From Siniperca chuatsi (lineage: Eukaryota > Chordata > Actinopteri > Centrarchiformes > Sinipercidae), in the NCBI RefSeq assembly GCF_020085105.1, contig NC_058048.1:1034596-1098595 (forward strand): a stretch of DNA of 64,000 nt. The letters are read 5' to 3'. Positions 12,158 to 22,581 of the stretch are shown one piece after another. The translations under genes were made by a program, and so were the position numbers. The notes under the pieces were generated by a model, which did no database searches, had not been told where the DNA came from, and saw only the letters and a program-made list of their open reading frames with translations. The number at the start of each line of letters is the position of its first letter. The stretch's first letter is position 1.

Positions 12158-12945
12158 TTGGAATACCAAATCTCACACTCCCCCAGAGTACATTTGTGCC
12201 TTAGAGAGAGAGAAACATATCAGTTGGCCAAGCTGCAACGTGGGACCAAGTGCCTCCGACGATGTCCAAGGCTGAGGAAAATCGATTGCGTCTCCCCCTC
12301 CCTTCCAGCGCAACTTGTCCCCTGGCCATCTGAAAAACTAGGTGAAACTACTTTTTCCTGTGATAATGGGGTTGATTGCTATAGGTTATCAACAGTAATT
12401 TAGCTTTAGGTCAGAAGTAGGATCTCCCATCAATATAATCATGATGATATGCTATCTGCCTTCTCTCGTAATGGGCAACGTGAGATCACTGGCAAATAAG
12501 ATGGACGAGCTAACAGCGTTAGCCCGGAGTCAGACGGAGTTCCATGAGTGTAGTTTGATGTGCTTCTCAGAGACATGGCTACACCAGGATATCTCGGATC
12601 ATAACGTTTCCATCGATGGCTTTCAGACTGTTCGGGCCGACAGGGATCACACCGGGAGCGGTAAGCGGAAAGGCGGTGGGCTTGCTGTTCTGATCAACAA
12701 CAGATGGTGTAACACTGGTCCCATTACTATCAAGCAGAGTATCTGTAGCCCGGACATTGAACTGCTAGCTGTGGGACTCCGGCCATATTATCTGCCACGT
12801 GAATTCTCACATGCCATTGTTGTGGCTGTTTACATCCCCCCCTCTACTAACCCGGCATTGGCGTGCAAAGGCATTCACACCGCCATAGCACAACTCCAGA
12901 CTCAACACCAAACATTCCTGCAGTGTCCCATAGTCCTCTTCTGAC
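12158..12945 (+). pseudogene. LINE endonuclease domain fragment (jockey/L2-group)
   Basis: The plus strand encodes a truncated endonuclease/exonuclease/phosphatase domain. Readable blocks are GNVRSLANKMDELTAL, the catalytic-region block SLMCFSETWLH, RKGGGLAVLINNRWC and SHAIVVAVYIPPS. It stops before the GDFN motif expected about 40 residues later. An upstream open stretch (12158-12403) with RGTKCLRRCPRLRKI belongs to the same element's 5' part. At about 12945 the sequence switches to a different LINE of the RTE type, so this copy is cut off at its 3' side. Confidence 0.65.
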
Positions 12946-13800
12946 CATCTCCTCACTGTCCTTGTGGTCGCAGGCTGCCTTTTAACCAGAGGCACCTGTA
13001 GACAACACAGGATGGTTGTGTGTAAAATGACTCTGGTGGTGAGGAAGATGAAGAAGACAAAGGCAGAGCAGAGGACGAAGTGGTGGAAGTTGAAATAGGA
13101 AGAATGTTGTGTAGTTTTCAGGGAGGAGCTGAGACAGACTCTGGGTGGTCAGGAAGTGCTCCCAGATGACTGGACCACTACAGCTAATGTGATCAGGGAG
13201 ACAGGTAGAAGGGTACTCCACCGAGTCATCTGGAAAGAGGAAAGCGGACAAGGAGACTTGGTGGTGGAACGAGGAAGTGCAGGTGTGTATACAGAGAAAG
13301 AGGTTAGCTAAGAAGAAGTGGGACACTGAGTAGACAGGAAGAGAGTAGACAGGAGTACAGGGAGATGCAGCGTAAGGTGAAGGTAGAGGTGGCAAAGGCC
13401 AAACAAAGAGCATATAAGGACTTGTATGCTAGGTTAGACACTAAAGAGGGAGAGGTGGATTTGTACAGGTTGGCCAGACAAAGAGATAGAGATGGGAAGG
13501 ATGTGCAGCAGGTCGGGGTGATTAAAGATAAGGATGGAAATGTATTGACAGGTGCCAGGAGTGTGATGGGAAGATGGAAGGAGTACTTTGAAGAGTTGAT
13601 GAATGAGGAAAATGAAAGGGAACGAAGAGTAGAAGTGGTGACTGGTGTGGATCAGGAAGTAGCAAAGATTAGCAAGAGTGACGTGAGGATGACGTTGAAG
13701 AGGATGAAGAGTGGAAAGGCAGTTGGTCCTGATGACATACTTGTGGAGGTATGGACGTGTGTAGGAGAGGTGGCAGTAGAGTTTCTGACTAGTCTGTTTA

Positions 13801-13845
13801 ACAAGATCTTGGAGAGTGAGAATCCTCTCACTCTCCAAGATCTTG
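13801..13845. repeat. Perfect 21-bp foldback palindrome inside the RTE LINE
   Basis: The 20-base arm acaagatcttggagagtgag near 13802 is followed within a few bases by its exact reverse complement ctcactctccaagatcttgt. Adding one A-T pair gives 21-bp arms and a 4-base loop (atcc). The left arm is normal RTE coding sequence (NKILESE); the right arm starts the insertion at about 13823-13955 that splits the ORF before the PEEW codons at about 13956. Confidence 0.85.
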
Positions 13846-13962
13846 TATCAATTACTTCCTAGGCTGCTGACACACACACACACACACGGAAATGACAGCT
13901 AACTTACAACTAAGACAAAGGAAACACCAGGCAAATTCTGCTGAAGCGACAGAGCCTGAGGA

Positions 13963-14996
13963 ATGGAGGTGCCAATTTTTAAGAACAAGGGAGATGTGCA
14001 GAGCTGTGGCAACTACAGAGGAATAAAGCTGATGAGCCATACAATGAAGTTGTGGGAAAGAGTAGTGGAAGCTAGGCTAAGGGCAGAGGTGAGCATTTGT
14101 GAGCAGCAATATGGTTTCATGCCTAGAAAGAGTACAACAGATGCAGTATTTGCTTTGAGGATGCTGATGGAGAAGTACAGAGAAGGTCATAGGGAGTTGC
14201 ATTGTGTCTTCGTAGATTTAGAGAAAGCGTATGACAGGGTGCCGAGAGAGGAGCTGGGGTATTGTATGAGGAAGTCTGGAGTGGCAGAGGTATGTTAGAG
14301 TGGTGCAGGACATGTATGAGAGCTGTAAGACCATGGTGAGGTGTGCTGTAGGTGTGACAGAGGAGTTCAAGGTGGAGGTGGGTCTGCATCAAGGATCGGC
14401 TCTGAGCCCCTTCTTGTTTGCTCTGGTGATGGACAGGCTGACAGATGAGGTTAGACAGGAATCTCCATGGACTATGATGTTTGCGGATGACATTGTGATT
14501 TGTAGTGAGAGCAGGGAGCAGGTGGAGGAAAATCTAGAGAAATGGAGGTCTGCTCTGGAAAACAGAGGAATGAAGCTTAGCCGCAGCAAGACAGAATACA
14601 TGTGTGTCATTGAGAGGGACCCAGGTGGAACGCTGAGGTTACAGGGAGCAGAGGTGAAGAAGGTGCAGGACTTTAAGTACTTAGGGTCAACGGTTCAGAG
14701 TAATGGAGACTGTGGAAAAGAGGTGAAGAGGCGGGTGGAGAAAAGTGTCAGGTGTGTTGTGTGATAAAAGAGTATCAGCAAGAATGAAAGGAAAGGTGTT
14801 CAAGATGGTGGTGAGACCAGTGATGTTGTACAGCTTAGAGACTGTGGCACTGAAGAAAAGACAAGAGGCAGAGCTGGAGGTAGCAGAGCTTAAGATGTTG
14901 AGGTTATCTTTGGGAGTGAAGAGAATGGACAGGATAAGGAATGAGTACATCAGAGGGACAGCTCATGTTAGATGTTTTGGAGATAAAGTCAAATAG
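13963..14996 (+). pseudogene. RTE-type reverse transcriptase domain (frameshifted)
   Basis: Three overlapping open stretches (13963-14298, 14300-14764, 14745-14996) together cover the RT domain, including motif A (VDLEKAYDRV), LHQGSALSPFLF and the YxDD-equivalent FADD. The conserved C-terminal stretch ends with ELKMLRLSLGVKRMDRIRNE and GTAHVRCFGDKV. Frame changes occur between each pair, so no complete enzyme is encoded. In a live element it would copy the LINE RNA at the target site. Confidence 0.75.
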
Positions 14997-15246
14997 GCCA
15001 GATTGAGGTGGTTTGAACATGTTCAGAGGAGAGACTGTGAATATATTGGTTGAAGGATGCTGAGGTTGGAGCTGCCAGGCTCCTGCCTGGCAGCTGGTCT
15101 AGAGGAAGACCAAAGAGGAGATTTATGGACGTAGTGAGAGAGGACATGAAGTTAATTGGTGTGAGTGAAGAGGATGCCGAGGACAGATGGAGGCACATGA
15201 TTCGCTGTGGCGACCCCTGAAAGGGAACAGCCGAAAGGAAAAGAAG

Positions 15247-16238
15247 AAGTAAGCTGGCAGCCACACAGCTAATGAATGAGCCAGTTATTTTGAAGCATGC
15301 ATTAAACAGCTGATGCCAACCAGCTAATGCAAGTTTGACTTCAGCCTAAATTAATGCTCTGCTCCATTTTGCTGGACTTTTAATTGTGATGGAGCATTTT
15401 TCTATTGACATTTTCTAGTTAAGAAAATGAGCTGAATACCTCATCCACAACTGGATAACAGTCTTGGAAATAAATATGAGCACCACAAAAACATTGTTAT
15501 CTTGTCAAAATGACATAATTAACACGTGATCCTTAGAAAATCGTTTGTTTTTAGATTAAAAAAAGATAGTTAAATGTTGAGATAGAAAACCTAAATGTGT
15601 ATATTCGTAACCACAGCCACTCTTAGTATCAGCCGTTTTGTTTTGTGGAATTGTTATATTTCTGTTGCACTAGTGATTTGGAGTTGGCTTGTTCTGATGT
15701 TTTTGATGAAATTTTGTGCCATATTCCGAAATCCTACAGGCCTTGCTGGCAGTATATCCTTGTAATTGTTCATTCAAGGTGAAAAGGCATTATAAAGGAC
15801 GCAATGCCACTGCAGAGTTGAAAATCCTAGGCAAAAGAATATCTGACAAGCACCAGCTGCATTATGCTGTGAGCCTGAGCTGATGCCTATATTTTATTTG
15901 GTTTCTATCAGCTTTGCTCTGTTTAATGTCCATGCGGAGCAGACACATTTTTAGCGGCACTGCATTCCAGTGTTTTCTGTTACTTTGTAGCATCTTCGCC
16001 ATGTCTGCAGAAAAGAAGTCAAGGTTATCCGACTGCTTCAAATCATCACTGTACTTTACTATAATCTGACTGATTTTTTTCTTGTAAAAGATGTGTGTTT
16101 GTGTTTAAATCTCTGTACGTGTACATAACTAGGCTGTTAAAATGCAAACTTTGTAGATATGTAATTTGGGTTTTATTGTTGGGCTGTTTGATGTGAATGT
16201 GGACAATAAGAGACTGTGTAATATCAATTATTATATGT
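15247..16238 (+). repeat. Partial tandem copy 2 of the fat1 3' UTR
   Basis: The sequence resumes at aagctggcagccacaca and runs colinear with about 9870-10805 of the fat1 3' UTR at high identity, ending atatcaattatt. Its left part is displaced by the RTE LINE. It keeps two short blocks (near 15730 and 15910) that copy 3 also has but the first copy lacks, so copies 2 and 3 are closer to each other. Confidence 0.85.
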
Positions 16239-16400
16239 CGAGAGGTGACCATTATCACTGACTCACAGCAACAGACCGAGGTGTGATTGACTGATGCAAT
16301 GGGATGTATAATGGGCCTGAAGGAGCATAACATGCGTGCAAATGGAAGGAGATGCACAAGCGGATGTTATTACAGGGAAAGAAATGCTTTTTCAGCAATG

Positions 16401-16500
16401 NNNNNNNNNNNNNNNNNNNNNNNNNNNNNNNNNNNNNNNNNNNNNNNNNNNNNNNNNNNNNNNNNNNNNNNNNNNNNNNNNNNNNNNNNNNNNNNNNNNN
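16401..16500. other. Assembly gap (100 N)
   Basis: Exactly 100 N, the usual placeholder for a gap of unknown size. It lies inside the tandem copy 3, the kind of sequence that is hard to assemble, so the true copy number may be higher. Confidence 0.99.
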
Positions 16501-16634
16501 GATAACCGGCTATCGACTTTCATTGCCTAACCAACTCTATTTCAGACTGAACAGAAGAGGGATAAAATTTCAGCGCAGGTTTGAAATCAAGACTAACTTA
16601 TTGTTGTCTTATCGCATTAGCAAATGTTATCAGC

Positions 16635-16850
16635 TGCAGTGGTGAAAGTAAGTACAATTTCTCAAGTACTTTAGTTAAGTTCAATTTTGAGGGACTTGTA
16701 CTATACGCGAGTATTTTCATTGTATGCAGCTTTATACTTCTGCATCATCACACGTCAGAGGTAAATATTGCTCTTTCTACTCCACTACATGATTTGCCAT
16801 ATTTAGTTGCAAGTTAGTTTGCAGATTAATATTATGCAAACAAAACATAT
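16635..16850 (+). repeat. Common fish interspersed repeat (aagtac-type)
   Basis: The stretch ggtgaaagtaagtac...ctcaagtactttagttaagttcaattttgagg...acttctgcatcatcacacgtcagaggtaaatattg...actccactacat resembles a very common short fish repeat built on aagtac/gtactt words. No coding capacity. It lies within the tandem copy 3 but not in copy 1, so it inserted after the duplication or was lost from copy 1. Confidence 0.5.
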
Positions 16851-18147
16851 TTACAGTATATTTATACAGTATAGGATACTGTATATATGTACAGGTATAT
16901 ATATTGTACAGGTATATATAATTCTCACATCCGAGTGGCAACAAGGATTCTGCTGGAGAACTAATTCCCGCTTCATAAACATGAACATTAAATCTTAGTT
17001 AAATCAACAATACAAAAAACGTAGCACATAAGGAGGTTGAGGTTATGGAGGGAGATGCAGCAAGGTTGGCATTAGGCTGTCAGCAGCGTAATAGTGAGGT
17101 GTCAGGTTACAATGGCCACACTCTACACCTGTATGAAAACGACTGGTTGTTACTAGTAAGCTGGCAGCCACACAGCTGATGAATGAGCCAGTTATTTTGA
17201 AGCATGCATTAAACAGCTGATGCCAACCAGCTAATGCAAGTTTGACTTCAGCCTAAATTAATGCTCTGCTCCATTTTGCTGGACTTTTAATTGTGATGGA
17301 GCATTTTTCTATTGACATTTTCTAGTTAAGAAAATGAGCTGAATACCTCATCCACAACTGGATAACAGTCTTGGAAATAAATATGAGCACCACAAAAACA
17401 TTGTTATCTTGTCAAAATGACATAATTAACACGCGATCCTTAGAAAATCGTTTGTTTTTAGATTTAAAAAAAGATAGTTAAATGTTGAGATAGAAAACCT
17501 AAATGTGTATATTCGTAACCACAGCCACTCTTAGTATCAGCCGTTTTGTTTTGTGGAATTGTTTTATTTATGTTGCACTAGAGATTTGGAGTTGGCTTGT
17601 TCTGATGTTTTTGATGAAACTTTGTGCCATATTCCGAAATCCTACAGGCCTTGCTGGCGGCATTTCCTTGTAATTGTTTATTCAAGGTGAAAAAACATTA
17701 TAAAGGACACAATGCCACTGCAGAGCTGAAAATCTTAGGCAAAAAATATATCTGATACGCACCAGCTGCATTATGCTGTGAGCCTGAGCTGATGCCTATA
17801 TTTTATTTGGTTTCTATCAGCTTTGCTCTGTTTAATGTCCATGCGGAGCAGACACATTATTAGGGGCACTGCATTCCAGTGTTTTCTGTTACTTTGTAGC
17901 ATCTTCGCCATGTCTGCAGACAAGAAGTCAAGGTTAACCGACTGCTTCAAATCATCACTGTACTTTACTATAATCTGACTGATTTTTGTCTTGTAAAAGA
18001 TGTGTGTTTGTGTTTAAATCTCTGTACGTGTACATAACTAGGCTGTTAAAATGCAGACTTTGTAGATATGTAATTTGGGTTTTATTGTCGGGCTGTTTGA
18101 TGTGAATGTGGACAATAAGAGACTGTGTAATATCAATTATTATATGT

Positions 18148-18248
18148 CGAGAGGTGACCATTATCACTGACTCACAGCAACAGACCGAGGTGTGATTGAT
18201 TGATGCAATGGGATGTATAATGGGCCTGAAGGAGCATAACATGCGTGC
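18148..18248 (+). repeat. Tandem copy 4 of the fat1 end (truncated)
   Basis: It again encodes REVTIITDSQQQTEV plus TGA and the first bases of the 3' UTR, then breaks off after atgcgtgc at 18248. The following sequence (tgagcaggagtgaattgg) is unrelated and may start the next inserted element. Confidence 0.85.
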
Positions 18249-18782
18249 TGAGCAGGAGTGAATTGGAGGGAATGAAAAAAAACCCTGTAAATGAAATAAT
18301 ATGATTAAATAATTCAATCATTTAAGTGAAATCAATAGTATCAAAAGTATAAAAATAATTTACAAATTTACCATCTGTAAAATCTAATCTTTCAGGATAA
18401 AAAAACACGTCCTTCTCTGTTGTCTTGGTGCAGAGTGAGATGTGAATAAATTGGAAAGATGTAGGTGGCGTGACCCAATGGGAGGGTTAGCCAATGGGAA
18501 AAGGGGAAAAGGGTTAGGAGGAGCTTGCGTCAGGCAATGATTTTGTGAAAATGTGAACTAAAATATAAAATGATTAAAGTTTTTAAGCTGAATAAATGTC
18601 CATATATCGGTTGATGAATGTCAACATGCGGCATTCTCTTACAGCTCCTGAGCAGACTTTGATCTGTGGTTAGCAATAGCCTGCATGAGCAGCATCTCTT
18701 GCAGCTCCTGTGGCATGAGCAGATCCTGTGGAATGAGGGTATCAGATTTCCTCCGTAATACCATCACCCCCTAAAGGTCAGC

Positions 18783-19017
18783 CATCTGTGAAGGCAGTTT
18801 GAAATTGGTGTGTGAAACTCCTCATACAGGGTAAATATAACCATAAAGATGTCCATGATGTTTCTCAATTGTCAAAACCTCCTGTATCCCTCTAAAAGAC
18901 CTAAAGTCTGCTGCTCTTTCTAAAGATTCCTTGCTGCTCAATCATCTGTGAAGGCAGTTTGAAATTGGCATGTGAAACTCCTCACATGGGGTAAATATAA
19001 CCATAAAGATGTCCATG
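18783..19017 (+). repeat. Pair of 75-bp direct repeats, 160 bp apart
   Basis: Positions 18783-18857 and 18943-19017 share catctgtgaaggcagtttgaaattgg and gtaaatataaccataaagatgtccatg with only a few differences. They lie upstream of the spliced plus-strand gene. Two CCAATGGG boxes are nearby at about 18475 and 18491. Function unknown; the setting would suit an upstream control region. Confidence 0.8.
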
Positions 19018-19263
19018 GCATATAATTACAATTACTGTCTTTAACGCAGAGCCAGATGTCAAATGTACTTGAAGTTTCTGTGTGAAGCTCCATGTGTGAG
19101 ATTTGTACAATAAACATCATAAATGATGAGAAAAAGAAGTAAAAGAAATAAGTTAAATCTCAGAGGCTAATCTCTGCACCAAATACACACCAAACACACA
19201 CCCACACACACACAGAGGAGCCAGAAGGTCAAGAGGTCAACCCTTGTTTTCACATAGGCATCC

Positions 19264-19269
19264 TATAAA
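19264..19269 (+). promoter_or_regulatory. Candidate TATA box of the spliced plus-strand gene
   Basis: TATAAA at 19264-19269 lies 80 bp before the ATG at 19349, which would place a transcript start near 19295 and give a 5' leader of about 55 bases. It is supported by the gene structure that follows, not by direct data. Confidence 0.5.
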
Positions 19270-19348
19270 GACAGGGGTACCTACTGAAAGACAGATATCA
19301 AAGTGAGACGCAGAGAGCAGGAAGACTTCTGACATCTGACAACTAAAA

Positions 19349-20074
19349 ATGGCTCAAGCAACTGGTAAATTACCAATATCTTTAAAACTATATTTTATGC
19401 GTTTAAACCTTTAGGCAGAAACATAGGAAATTTTTCATTCTTTGCAGTGACTCTAAACGGAGGGCTGAACCTTCAAGCAGAGGAGTCTGGTAAGTACAGG
19501 TCTACATTGTGTATTTTTAATACAGAAATATTAGACTTATATATCTGACTAAGACTTTTATTTCCTACCATGATTATAAATTATATCTTTCAGAGTCATC
19601 AACTGACATCTCAACATCCGAGACCTCATCTGATACTGACTCATCTGTGCATTCAGAGGACGTGGTATTACCCAGTGAGTTGCTACATTTTTTTTTTTTT
19701 TTACCTAAAACTTACACAGAATATTTATCAAAAACTCATGCTAGATCTGTGGGGCGGGTTTGGACCAATATTTCCAAGAAGGGCTATCGCCATCATCACA
19801 GCCACAGGAAGACACAACTGGGAATGCCACAGGCGGTCAAAACATTAAACATTCTCTAGAGGCTGTCCGGTTAACCGGAGGAGATCCGGGGGATGTGATA
19901 CCGCATCAAAATTTTGAAGAACAACCGCCATTTCACCAGGAGTCTGTCTCAACCACTAATCAACCGCTGATGGCTGTGGAGAGGTCTAGGCGTCAACCAG
20001 TGGACAGAGATCAGGATTCTCATCGGGTCGCAACCACAGGAGAACCAGTTCCAGTTCTGAGAATCCACACCTGA
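19349..20074 (+). CDS. Candidate spliced gene of unknown function in the virus-like element
   Basis: I do not recognise the product. Small exons with matching phases can be read: 19349-19364 (ATG, donor gtaaat), 19448-19489 (acceptor ttctttgcag, donor gtaagt), 19594-19674 (acceptor atctttcag, donor gtgagt), and possibly 19779-20074 (acceptor ttccaag). The first three give MAQATG, TLNGGLNLQAEESESS and an acidic serine/threonine stretch with SETSSDTDSSVHSED. The fourth is polar, rich in Q, T and P, and ends RIHT before a stop. The protein would be mostly disordered. A TATA box precedes it. The fourth exon and the true end are uncertain, because another donor (gctgtaagt at about 20116) follows. 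It lies in the same orientation as the next plus-strand ORF and facing the polymerase remnant, so it may be a gene of the Maverick/adintovirus-like element. Confidence 0.4.
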
Positions 20075-20527
20075 GATCCCGCAGGGCTTCCAGCGAAGGA
20101 TTTCCATTGGCACGCTGTAAGTCTATTTGCTTTTTTAAATTGTTTTACAGTGCATTGGGAGACAATTCAATCACGCCATATAAATGTAATAATTACCCAG
20201 CAAGGAACAAAATGTACCTTCCTTTTTGCTTATTTTACATCATAAGCAAACACGGAAGGTTTTGTACATGTGAAATTAAATAGTTTGTGCTTTAAAATGT
20301 AATTTTCTTATAAGGTATATTTGACTGTGTGCTGTTATAAGCTATTATTGTCGTTGGTTGAGTTATAGTGTTTCTCATAAGTATTATCTTGGTGTTTTGT
20401 AATATAGGAATAAGCTGCTATAAATATGAAATTCTAGGGGTTTTGCATTTGTTATTCTCATCAGTCTCTCTTAAAGTAAAAACAGCTGTTGTTAGTCCTT
20501 ACCCTTGTCTTCACAACAAGTTGTGAG

Positions 20528-20562
<35 letters not shown>

Positions 20563-20564
20563 GA

Positions 20565-20605
<41 letters not shown>

Positions 20606-20608
20606 ATA
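20528..20608. repeat. Compound (AC)n-(TC)n-(AC)n microsatellite
   Basis: Uninterrupted AC repeats, then a short CT block and again AC repeats. The surrounding region 20120-21360 has no gene that I recognise. Confidence 0.9.
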
Positions 20609-21362
20609 TGCGGTAGGGCTGTCTGTTTACATACCAACCTTAAGGGGGCTGTTGAGTTTATGAGATCTTCTTTTTGTTTCTTACTTTCTTTTTTGTCTCC
20701 AGCAAACAGACCCAGGTCCAGACCATCCAGGTGCCCTCAGTGTTGCAGAACTACATGCCAGCAAATGGATCTGATGTCTAGAGCCTTTTGGCTCATCTGT
20801 CTGAAACAGTTTAAAAATTGTCACTGTGTACACCTAATTTCTGACGGTGATTTTTATCATGTGGATAAATTGCAATGATGTTGATTTAAGGTTTTTGTTG
20901 GAACAAAATGTATATAAGTTATGCCATTTATGTTTTATTCTCAGTAGCTCGCTATAAAGTTCAGCTAAGTGCTGTGTGTGTGTGTTATTAACCTTGTGCT
21001 GTGAGAAAACAGGAATCACTCCCTGCCCGCACCAGATGGTCTGAGGAGATGTGGTTGATCTTAAGGCCGCTCTCACGAGATAAACCTGACAACACCGCTT
21101 TGTTTTTTATGTAGCAGTATGCACTTCCCCCACTCCTTAGCAAACTATGTAACAGGGAAAACTCCCTAAACTGAATAAAGAGAGGAGGCTGCATAGATGC
21201 ACTTCAGAGTGAGTAGGAGATGTAACTGAATGCATCTATGCTTGCTCTCCTCATGAGTAAAACCAAATTAATGTCTTTGGCTTTCTTTCCTTGTATATGA
21301 TTTAAATGTTCTAGGTGTTTTGAACCTGACAGTTTTTAAAAGTGTTTGATTTTTATTAGGTC

Positions 21363-22007
21363 ATGGATCAACACACACTAGTAGCTTTTGAATTGTTAGA
21401 GAGTTTAGCAGACTCAGTAGCACAAAATCTTCAGAATGAGTCGGGTTTTCAAAATGATTTAACTGAAAATGATTTGAACGAAAACGACACAGCCACTACA
21501 TCTAACAGCTCCAAACAGCCGGTAGATCCTCACCTTGCTTTAAATCAAGCTCTCACTAACCTTGAACAGTTAGAGAATGAATCATCACTAGACGAAACAA
21601 TCAGAATAAATAATGTCCAACTCGAACAAAGTCCCACTATATCAGACCCTCAGACCCACAAACCATATCGATCTCAGCATACCCAGTTCTCCTGTGCAGC
21701 AAGGAGGTGCTCGTATTTCACCACAACCAAGCATTGTGCGGTGAAGCCGATTTGCAAATGATCAAATCAGACAGTTGTTAAACTTTCCACCCCCTCTTAA
21801 CGCAGATGGAATAGTAGACTACAGCGTTTATTATAATACAACTTTGCGGATGCGTAACCTCATGTTTTCTGAAAAATATAAAGTCAAGTACTTCTCCTTC
21901 GTCAATGACAAAGTGGCTTTGGTTCAGTGGTCTTACCGAGACCGTTGTATCCCGCTACCAAACAGTTTTTATAGTCGCTTTCACCGCAGCCTACAGGTGT
22001 CTGACTG
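21363..22007 (+). pseudogene. Unknown ORF of the virus-like element, 3' part cut by a Ty3/gypsy insertion
   Basis: An ATG at 21363, just after a pyrimidine-rich tttttattag acceptor-like site, opens a polar, Asn/Leu-rich N-terminal half (FELLESLADSVAQNLQNES, then LALNQALTNLEQLENESS) that may form coils. A frameshift near 21640-21660 and a TGA at about 21742 separate it from a folded C-terminal part starting FANDQIRQLLNFPPPLNADG (about 21750). That part contains YNTTLRMRNLMFSEKYKVKY and VALVQWSYRDRCIPLPN. The ORF is cut at 22007 by the retrotransposon. Its last codons and TAA lie beyond it at 27367-27388. I do not know the function; it is probably a gene of the Maverick/adintovirus-like element because its stop abuts that of the minus-strand gene. 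Confidence 0.55.
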
Positions 22008-22546
22008 TGTTACAGACACGCCAGGCTCCACCTCATCACAGCCACACCGCACTCCCTCACCGGAGTACTAATTCCCAACACCTGTCAACCATTACACACC
22101 TGCACTTAATCAGTCACTCTACTCCCCATAAAACCCAGCTCTTCAGCTCAGTTAGTGTCCGGTCTCGTTTATACTAAGAACAGATCATAGCGGTCTACAA
22201 GTATATGCATCACGGACTCACCACAACGATTATTGGAATTTACCCCCCAAGAACTCCGAACCCCAGCTTCGATCAATCTGCGGTATCCACATCGTGCCAC
22301 TCAAACTCCTGGCTCTAGTCTGTCTCGTCTCACCAGAGTGGGCCGCTCCTGACCCTGGCTCCCGTCTGTCTCCTGTGTCCGGAGCTCCTGTGTGTTCCCC
22401 GTCTTCGGTGTGTGGCGCCCCTGTGGCCACACACCACTACCATCAGTAAGGAAAGGGACAGTATCTTCTCTCCACCATATTCCTGCTGTGTGTATAATAA
22501 ACTCTCAGTATCCTTACCCTTGTCTCCGGTTGGTCTGTTCGTAACA
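22008..22546 (+). repeat. 5' LTR of Ty3/gypsy element 1
   Basis: Starts TGTTACAGACACGCC and ends TTCGTAACA. An ATAAAA box at 22128-22133 stands 29 bp before gtccggtct (22157-22165), the inferred transcript start. The poly(A) signal AATAAA is at 22496-22501, about 45 bp before the LTR end. This divides the LTR into U3 (about 149 bp) and R/U5. Confidence 0.92.
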
Positions 22547-22548
22547 GA

Positions 22549-22557
22549 AGACCGGAC
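22549..22557 (+). promoter_or_regulatory. Self-complementary primer-binding site of element 1
   Basis: agaccggac, two bases after the LTR end, is the exact reverse complement of gtccggtct at 22157-22165 in the LTR. I do not recognise a tRNA 3' end in it. This is the arrangement of self-primed Tf1/Sushi-type retrotransposons, where the 5' end of the RNA folds back as primer. Confidence 0.7.
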
Positions 22558-22581
22558 CTTAAAAAGACAACTATACTCAGC

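Larger units (their letters stand above)
12960..15246 (+). mobile_element. RTE-type LINE, 5'-truncated, with frameshifts
   Basis: Plus-strand blocks follow the order of an RTE-clade ORF. A linker contains VEVAKAKQRAYKDLYARL (13376 onward) and VMGRWKEYFEELMNEEN. The RT starts at KSGKAVGPDDI (about 13700), continues at PIFKNKGDVQSCGNYRGIKL (about 13970) and QQYGFMPRKSTTDAVFALR, and has motif A as CVFVDLEKAYDRVPRE. Motif B is LHQGSALSPFLF, the catalytic box is FADDIVI, and downstream is KYLGSTVQSNG. The 3' end reads GTAERKRR-like codons and ends with gaaaggaaaagaagaagt at 15246, where fat1 3' UTR sequence resumes. Stops and frameshifts (for example near 14298 and 14764) and an insertion at 13823-13955 make it inactive. 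It is inserted in a duplicated fat1 3' UTR copy. Confidence 0.75.
16239..18147 (+). repeat. Tandem copy 3: last 15 fat1 codons plus 3' UTR, with assembly gap
   Basis: It opens with codons for REVTIITDSQQQTEV and a TGA at 16239-16286, the end of the fat1 protein with one G-to-E change. The matching 3' UTR continues to the gap at 16401, then again from about 16860 to 18140. The junction between copies is atatcaattattatatgtcgag, seen twice (16221-16242 and about 18130-18151). It lacks the rest of the exon and has no visible acceptor, so it is not a coding gene on its own. Confidence 0.85.

Noticed and set aside
16239..16286. Second and third fat1 coding exons (copies at 16239 and 18148)
   Set aside because: Only the last 15 codons are present, with no splice acceptor and no upstream exon sequence; they are duplicated fragments.
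18783..19017. CRISPR array
   Set aside because: Only two 75-bp repeats, in a vertebrate genome; no array structure.
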